Below are positions 46,624 to 64,000 of a stretch of 64,000 nt of DNA, piece after piece. Every line of letters begins with the position of its first letter. Positions within the stretch are counted from its first letter, which is position 1. Origin of the DNA: Undaria pinnatifida (Eukaryota; Sar; Phaeophyceae; Laminariales; Alariaceae); the NCBI GenBank assembly GCA_012845835.1, contig JABAKD010000029.1:11990524-12054523 (forward strand). The letters run 5' to 3'. The translations under genes were made by a program, and so were the position numbers. Under the pieces are notes generated by a model. It was not told the origin of the DNA. It made no database searches and was given only the letters and a program-made list of their open reading frames with translations.

Positions 46624-47009
46624 TGTTATAGGTCTTAGTTTGGGTAAGGTAAGCTATTGGTTAACCTTGTGCAAGTGGTCAAACTGACTACGATAATGCC
46701 CCACTAATATCTCAACAAATGGCGTCGTCGGCAGGACATGGGTTTCAGGGTCGTGGGTTCGACTCCCACCATCCACAATAATAAACTTTTTCAGACTTTC
46801 CCCATGTCGAACTTGAAAAATTCTCTCCCCGGTATACCCAGGAAATGAAACCGCTTGGATATTGACAGGTCCGCCCGTATATATATCCGGCCGACCTGGC
46901 ATCCCGCCGTTTCAGGGGGGGAGAGTGTTCTAAGGCTTAGTTTGGGTAAGCTATTGGTTAACCTTTCGCAAGTGGTTAAACGGACTAATGCCCTACTAAT
47001 ACCTTAACA
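46624..47009 (+). mobile_element. TRIM-like miniature LTR retrotransposon, copy 1
   Basis: Terminal direct repeats 46624-46717 and 46926-47009, both starting TGTT and ending AACA. Two bases after the left LTR is TGGCGTCGTCGGCAGG (46720-46735), which starts TGG and can pair with a CCA-ended tRNA. A purine tract (AGGGGGGGAGAG) ends exactly at the right LTR. No gag-pol. It interrupts repeat J, whose uninterrupted copy is at 40255-40420. Confidence 0.8.
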
Positions 47010-47135
47010 CCAACGACATCAGTACACCCCGAGTCCGTGCTGATTCATCCTGTTAATAGAGAGATGCAAATTCTGCGGTCACAGACTGCCTGTTAAACAC
47101 AGCAAACCAAACAGCAGTCGCAATTCGTCAAGGTA
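47010..47135 (+). repeat. Dispersed repeat J, right part after TRIM insertion
   Basis: CCAACGACATCAGTACAC, GTCCGTGCTGATTCATCC and ACCAAACAGCAGTCGCAATT continue the repeat interrupted by the TRIM element. The left part lies at about 46578-46623. Confidence 0.6.
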
Positions 47136-49599
47136 AAGCAAGTGAAGTGCTAGCGTACGGGGTACGCGAACACAACACAACAAGCCAGGCCATGAAAAGA
47201 AAGAGAGTTAAAAAAAGAGTACAACATTTATTTCTCAAGTCGGAGTTCGACACACTTTATAGATGATATAATAGGTTCGTGGTATACCGCAAGAAAACTA
47301 GATGACATGTGCGTGATCGAGCAGGACCTACCTGGTGTAGCGCGACCAACCCTGCGATGATAGATACTGAGGAGACGCGTGCTGCGGGCACACGTTTTAC
47401 GCATGTTACAATAAGGCACTTTATCGTTGGTTCGTAGGTTGTCTCCGAAACGTGAGAGGTGTGTGCACAGTTGTAACCGAGTGTGGGGCTCGAGTCCAAC
47501 CATAATCACCGAATTCACAATATATTTTTCTAGTCTATGATACACAATAGTTTGTACCCTCCAAACATGGAATGAATTCAGTCGAAAACCATGCGCGCGC
47601 GCTGAGAAGTTGAGCTATTTTTCATCACCTTGATTGATGAGTTTTGGGCAGCGAGTTGCTTCGCTTCGTATGTGCGATGCGATGTCCGAGAGGAACAACA
47701 ATCATCACTCTTTCGCCACTACTTTTACCTCTTTGGTTATTGTCCAAAATTGACCAGAGGAAGGCAAGGAATGGCGTTGTACCCGCGGGAAGATGACCAA
47801 TAACTTGTTGTCTACTAGGGCCCAGGGCACGCGGCGTTGTAGAATTATGTGTATGTATTTAACTCCGCCCTCCCCTTACCAGTTTACCGCTTACAGGATA
47901 TATACTTGACAAACTGATGCATTTCCTTCTACTACAGCTGTCATGTTTTGTCCTCCTCAAAAACGGGTTTTTATAGTTTCCGCGCACACAGATTGGCGGA
48001 CATCACCCTGCTGATCTTGGTACAAGCTACACTGTAGTTCCAAGGGGAGTCGCCGACCCATATCCTTAATGAGGGCACAACACCCAGTAATACGCGCGAT
48101 CGGAGTATCACACACAGCTGCTTGCAAAGATGAGTTTCGACGAAATCTTCGATCTCACAGCTGGAGTGAGGAGTGTATTTTAATTTTTATAATACAAGAT
48201 ACCCTACGGGTACAACCCCTAGTTGCATTCCGAGCAGCGTAACAAATTGGAGAGAGAAAAATCAATGTCGGCGTATTTCCCGAAACAACATGAAGCACAG
48301 ACATAACCAGAGCACTACGAAAGTTTAGTAGGATTTACAAAAGGCGACACGGTGCAGCCGCTCGCGTGAGTGGCCCCGAGCCCCAGCAATACAAGGCTCT
48401 TGAAGTCAACCTCTCTGGTTTTATGACTACGGCGCCATGTATTAAAGGAGTACACCCTACCTCGGCCGTGGTCACGGGGTAGAGGGGCACACTAAAAGCT
48501 CTAACCCTTTGCCTCACCCCCGGCACCATAGCAGCCAACCAAACGTTCTTGGGAACTCCTCAGCATAGACGTTTCTTTTTATCATTGTTATTGACATGCT
48601 ACTGGTATTATAGTATACCGGTAAACCTACCCAGATCTTTTTTACTCTCCAAGTAAATGGAAGAGCGCGTCGAACTTTTTTTTTTCGCGTGCGCTCGTAA
48701 TAACTACTACATCTATCTGCAGGACCATGGAGGGCCATGGAGAGTTATCTGCGGGGCTGATGATGGTAAAACCATACCGCGAAAAACAGCCACCCCTTCC
48801 CCTGATTCTAAATCCTAAAAAAGTAGATCTATAAAAAGTACCGCACGTTATCAAGACAGACAGGCGGACAACACACCGAAAATCGAAAACGTGCACTTGT
48901 TAACCCCATTTTTACCTACTACACCCAGCAAAAAAAAAAACACACACACACACACAAGAAAATTTCAAGTAGGTTGTTGTCGCCAAGGGAGTTCAGCTCT
49001 CCAGGAAGGCGTGAAGAACATCCCTACTAGATGTCATCCGTTGGCGTTCAAGACACAGCAGTCAGCGACACATGGAAAAACTGCCGCCTACCTATAGCCT
49101 ACTTGTAGATCGCCTTTTATAGTAATAATGCAAAAAAACTTGTCCCAGGTCTGGTACCAAGTAGTTTTGGTTCAAACAGGGGCTGAGGCATGACGCTGGA
49201 CAACTAGACGAGGCCCCGAAGACATGCCGTCAATCGGGAACCTGCATTTTTCTGCATGAAACGTTGATCTCAACAGTAATAATTCCACGGAGCTCGTCCC
49301 AAACTTCACGGGTGCAGGTTTAAGCGGGTTGCGAGGCATCACTGACTGGATGTCACTCGTTGTCAACACTGTGGAAGACAGCGCACATCAATTATTGAAG
49401 AATTGCCATCTACGGCGTAACCGAATTTTTTCCATCCGCCCCTCGACGACATAATAAAGCGTCACTCACTCAATATCCTCCGCCACACAACGTAAGGCGT
49501 AACTCTGCATGTTATCTATTGTCGAGACGCTGTGGAAGGCGTCTGACATCGTCAATTTTGAGAAACTGTCCCCACCGAATGGATGACATCCGGGCCATA

Positions 49600-49700
49600 C
49601 TACAACGCATCGCTCTCTATGGATGTTCATCCACCACAAAATATAATGCATCGCCCCTATGGATGTTCATCCACCACAAAAGATAATGCATCGCCCACAC
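49600..49700. repeat. 39-bp tandem duplication
   Basis: CTATGGATGTTCATCCACCA plus AATGCATCGC occurs twice in direct succession. Confidence 0.75.
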
Positions 49701-50464
49701 TGAATGTCATCATCAGCTGGCAACACTCTCAAAGACACAACATCATGAACTGAAAACTACCAGTTAAGGCATCACCGAATGTCATCCGGTGTCAATCAAT
49801 CAATACTGTTGTCGACTACGCGACCAATGGCCGGAACATCAAGGCCGACACAAAGACCAACCGCCCCCCTCCAATCACCAACTGCGCACTCGGCCATAAT
49901 ATACAGTAGCACCCACTGCTGTTGCGTGCAGATAGTTTTTCTTTGACACCTGCGGGCGGTTCCGCAACACTTTCACCCCAACCCTCACCCCCACCCCCAC
50001 GCCCACCCCTACGTCCAACCCTTCCTCACTCCCGCCCCCGCCCTCACCCCCGCCTCCACGTCTTTTTTGTTGAACTCCCACTATAGCCCATGCAAATGCA
50101 CGTACCTCCACCACCGCCACCACCCCTACCCTCACGTTTTTGTTATTGCAATCGCAAAGTATAGCCCATATGCGAATATACACGCCATCACCAATCCTCA
50201 CTTCACCCCCATCCACATCTCGACTTTTTCTTTGGTTGAAAATCTCGCCAGAGTTCACGCGAAAATGCGCATACATGACGACACGATGCTCACCTGCCTC
50301 CTCTTCCATCGATACACTTACACAATCGAAAAGGTTGATAAAAAACCCGACATCAGCAGCAGTCCTACTGTGTAGGCTTGCGACGAGGTAACTGATACCA
50401 GTATAGTGATACCGGTTGAGCCTCCTTCCCCTGCGTGCAGCACACGCGACACCCCCCCCCCCCC

Positions 50465-50590
50465 CCTTGGTGCAAGAAATGCCTTCCTGGTCTCGGTGAA
50501 ACCCGACGTGCTCCGTCCCGGCATTGTAGGGATGCGAGGGTTTAAGATCATGATGATGACTACGGCCATGCGTAAGATGATCGCACCCCC
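50465..50590 (+). mobile_element. Dispersed element A, copy
   Basis: Carries TTGGTGCAAGAAATGCCTTC, GAAACCCGACGTGCTCCGTC and TTGTAGGGATGCGAGGG, then ACTACGGCCATGCG. Confidence 0.5.
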
Positions 50591-51119
50591 TCCCCCCAGT
50601 CTCGCGCCGTCCTTAGTTGACTATAGACACTGATACACCTATACGTGCCGCCCTCCTTACTCCATGTGAACCCCCCAACCGCCCCTCGCACCCGGGGCTC
50701 GTTCCTTACCGAACACAAAATTGGTACGCCCTCTCGCCGTTTTTTCTCATGAGGGTTTTGCCAGGCGGAATGTGAGCAGAAGAAGTCGTGGCCCCTCATT
50801 AGTGCGCTGCCTTGCACAGGGTGACGATGCCCCGCGCTAAAGGTGGGACCCCGAACTATCTCGAGATAGCGCAGTACAGCGGTACTCTATAGGACGAGGT
50901 CGCAACGAGCGGTTTCGACCGCACTAAACTGGAACACCGCACGACAGGGCACCGCAACTACCGCGGCGGGGCACAACTATAATAGCAACAAACACCATAA
51001 TACGGTGTGGAGTACCGAAAATCGGGGAAATTCATTTTCGCTGCTTGTCACTTTGGTAGAGATGTATTTATTTTTGTTTGGACTCTATAGGGATTGTATT
51101 TGTGTACATGAAAAAGAAA

Positions 51120-51690
51120 ACTAGAACTCCACCAATAATATCGTGATGCTTTCGTTATCAGCACCGTGTAGAAAACCAAAAATAAAAAAGCCAGTTTTCT
51201 GGACAATATATTGATAAGAACACGACGACCACTACTAAACTAAATCTGAGTAGAAAAAATAGAATAAAAAAGGGCCAGTCTTTTCGAGAACCACAAAACC
51301 TTACGACGTGTGTACGACGACCCTTAATGCGCGCAGAACTAAAAACAAAAAACGCACCTTGTTTTTACCACTAAATCTTACGGCAACGACGACGACGAAC
51401 ACTAAACTAATCTGTGTAGAAAAAACTAAAACAAAAGCCATTTTTTTGCTGGCCACCCACAAAAACTTTTTAAGGCCGCCGCCGCCGCCGCCGCCGCCGC
51501 CCACTAATAACGACGAACTAAAACTGCACCCTCCTCCCCGCGTGCGCCTCGCCGAGCTCCACATCACGCACGCAGCGCTCACGCCGAATGCTTTTAGATC
51601 ATCTACATCATGTAGGAAAACTGAAAAACGTGCAAGGTCTTTCTGGCCACCAAAAAAACATACGATAACGACGACGCACCTCCCACGTGG
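51120..51690. repeat. Decayed tandem repeat with GTGTAGAAAA / ACGACGACG words
   Basis: Three to four units of about 120-150 bp sharing ACTAAACTAA, TGTGTAGAAAAAACTA and CTTACG..CGACGACG. A perfect-looking CCG run lies at 51475-51500. Confidence 0.5.
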
Positions 51691-52209
51691 TCTCCGTATT
51701 GGAAGTAGCAATAATAGATAGTCCTCAGTCTCGAAAGGAGGCCATCACCACCACCAATACCACCACCACCACCTTTTCTCTGAAGGGATGCGTGGTCCAT
51801 GGTAAAAACGCTAAAGGCAAGCAACACATGAGTACGCCCCCCTCTCCCCGCCCCCCCCCCCCCCGCCACCTCCCTCCGCACATGATACAAGCGCGATCTC
51901 CCGTACCAATCACTCGTGGTCATAGATCGCCGTATGATACACCATATACAATATACGACAACGACAAAACGCACACCACTTTTTGTTTGTTCGTTGCAAA
52001 CACGCCACTCTGTATCCTGAACCCAGCAGTACGGGTCGTTTGGATGTTAGGATGAACGCCAACTCGTCCTTGAAATATTCAGGAAAGATTGCGGGGATTT
52101 CTACCTTTTCGGTAGCTGTCCTTATACATCATGCAAAAATTACACCACTTCAGCAAAAGTGTTTATACCACGTGGTACACAACCATGTCAGCCACAGCCG
52201 AACTGAAAC

Positions 52210-52809
52210 AAATTCACAAGTCACAAGTCAAGGTGGCATGTGACTTGTGACGTGTGACGTGTGACGTATGACGTGTGACGGCTCACGGGTCACGCGAAAC
52301 GAATGGTGAGAACGAGTAGCGAGTAAACGAGCAACGAGTAGCGAGTAGCGAGTACTGAGTACGGAGTGATGATGACCGAACACCGAGTACTGAGTACCGA
52401 GCGACGAGGCAGCCACACAAATAACTCATCGCTAATTGCACGTCATCCCTCATGACATGATGTCATCGATCATGAAATGTCACCACTAGTGACATGCCAT
52501 CGCTATTGACGTGTCATGTCATCGCTCGTTACATGTCACATCGCTCACGACATGTCATCCTTCATGACACAGCATGACATCTCTCATCGACTGCAAAAAA
52601 AATCACCCCCGATAATACATCCGTCAAGGCATGCCATCGCTCATGCCATCGCTCATGATATGTCACGACTCATTTCATGCCATATCGTCCCTGGGACAGT
52701 CGTTAGCCTGAACCCACTGGATACACGAGTCCACAATTTTCGAGTGACGTGTCACGGATCACAGGTCACAAGTCACAAGTCACAAGAGTCACGAGCCATG
52801 AGTCACGTG

Positions 52810-52830
<21 letters not shown>
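52210..52830. repeat. GTGACGT and TGACATGTCAT word arrays at the GOLD gene 3' end
   Basis: GTGACGTGTGACGTGTGACG (52245-52285), a GAGTAGCGAGTA run (52310-52400), many ATGACATGTCAT-like palindromes (52440-52680) and TCACAAGTCACAAGTCACAA (52750-52830). The stop codon of the GOLD gene lies at the edge of this array, so its 3' UTR is made of it. Confidence 0.6.
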
Positions 52831-63499
<10,669 letters not shown>

Positions 63500-64000
63500 C
63501 TGGTGTACAGTCAGGGAGTTTGACGGAGGATCGTTGTCGGGAAATTATATTTCAAAGTATGCTTTTTGTGCTAAGAAACAGACAAAATCGCATGTGACCG
63601 ACGAAGCGCAGCCGTGGGGCCGGTGGTCATTTTGCGACGATCAGCACAGTTCAGTATCTCGCGTTATTGGTCAAGCGTATGAAAAGTAATAGATATGGCC
63701 CTGATTAATATAGGAACGTAGCGGCACTAAACGGTCAGCGTATCTCCAACGTTCCTGACAAAGTGCGCAGCCATTGCACCAGTTGACGTTTTGCGGTGAT
63801 GTAGCACAGTCAGTATCCCCGATATCGACAAATGTGCGCACAGTAGTTATGGTGCTGATTGACATGAGAATCTCGCAGCAGATTTTGGATGAGTACTGTT
63901 CGTATCTATTTCCTGTGGCCACGTGATAACGGCAACAAGCCGTTTAATTTAATACGACGTGCGGCTAGCCTGGTTAATTTTAACAAGTTTAGTGCTGCAC
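63500..64000. other. Right-end stretch without a recognised gene
   Basis: No supported exon. It would be the 5' flank or an intron of the GOLD gene. A short local duplication is visible (TTTTGCGACGATCAGCACAG near 63630, TTTTGCGGTGATGTAGCACA near 63789). Confidence 0.45.

Larger units (their letters stand above)
41500..52809. other. Gene-poor stretch between the PurF and GOLD genes
   Basis: About 11 kb without a supported gene apart from the weak candidate at 44139-44266. It holds ACC/ACT microsatellites, an AGCTC-word array, CCCGAC-rich sequence, tandem duplications at 46325 and 49600, a TRIM element and several dispersed repeats. PurF and the GOLD gene are both on the minus strand, so it contains the PurF promoter and the GOLD gene 3' end. 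Confidence 0.5.

Noticed and set aside
46740-46800. Stand-alone tRNA gene
   Set aside because: Only the T-arm half fits a tRNA; it is an internal part of the TRIM element and is repeated in the second copy.
49875-50309. Minus-strand coding frame with Val/Gly repeats
   Set aside because: Derived from CCCTCACCC-type low-complexity sequence; no conserved motif.

Overview
This window is intron-rich eukaryotic nuclear DNA. It probably comes from a photosynthetic stramenopile (ochrophyte), and a brown alga is the best guess. The grounds are long introns, GC-rich exons in repeat-rich spacers, and an FKBP gene whose N-terminus reads as an ER signal peptide, then a plastid transit region, then a twin-arginine thylakoid-lumen signal. 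That stack fits a plastid reached through the endomembrane system. The species call is inference.

Four split genes were rebuilt by joining exons whose splice sites and reading phases agree. (1) Minus strand, 11554 to about 1.5-1.9 kb: a protein of at least about 1,700 residues with a coiled coil and degenerate EF-hand-like segments, not assigned to a family. (2) Plus strand, 12185-20164: a seven-exon, 238-residue thylakoid-lumen FKBP-type immunophilin. Genes 1 and 2 are divergent and share about 630 bp of upstream DNA. (3) Minus strand, 40767-27160: a ten-exon amidophosphoribosyltransferase (PurF/ADE4), about 574 residues, the first committed enzyme of purine synthesis. It is convergent with gene 2 across about 7 kb of repeats. 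(4) Minus strand, 63499 (perhaps beyond the window) to 52810: a protein with a C-terminal GOLD domain and a long low-complexity N-terminal part. About 11 kb between genes 3 and 4 holds no recognised gene, only one weak signal-peptide exon candidate.

Most of the rest is repeats: miniature LTR retrotransposons (TRIM-type), a poly-A retroposon family, MITE-like families, a fold-back element, many tandem arrays, and long microsatellites including a roughly 0.35 kb CAA tract and a G-rich pentamer array with a run of 28 G.

The most unusual signal is that intron-exon boundaries have been copied in tandem. In the PurF gene the edges of exons 3, 8, 9 and 10, and the 5' flank, occur in 2-5 decaying copies. 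Exon 3 of the FKBP gene shows the same pattern. The copies often keep a splice site, and several spacings are 200-204 bp. The PurF gene also needs GC-AG splicing at three of its nine introns, and several duplicated exon ends carry GC where the working exon has GT.
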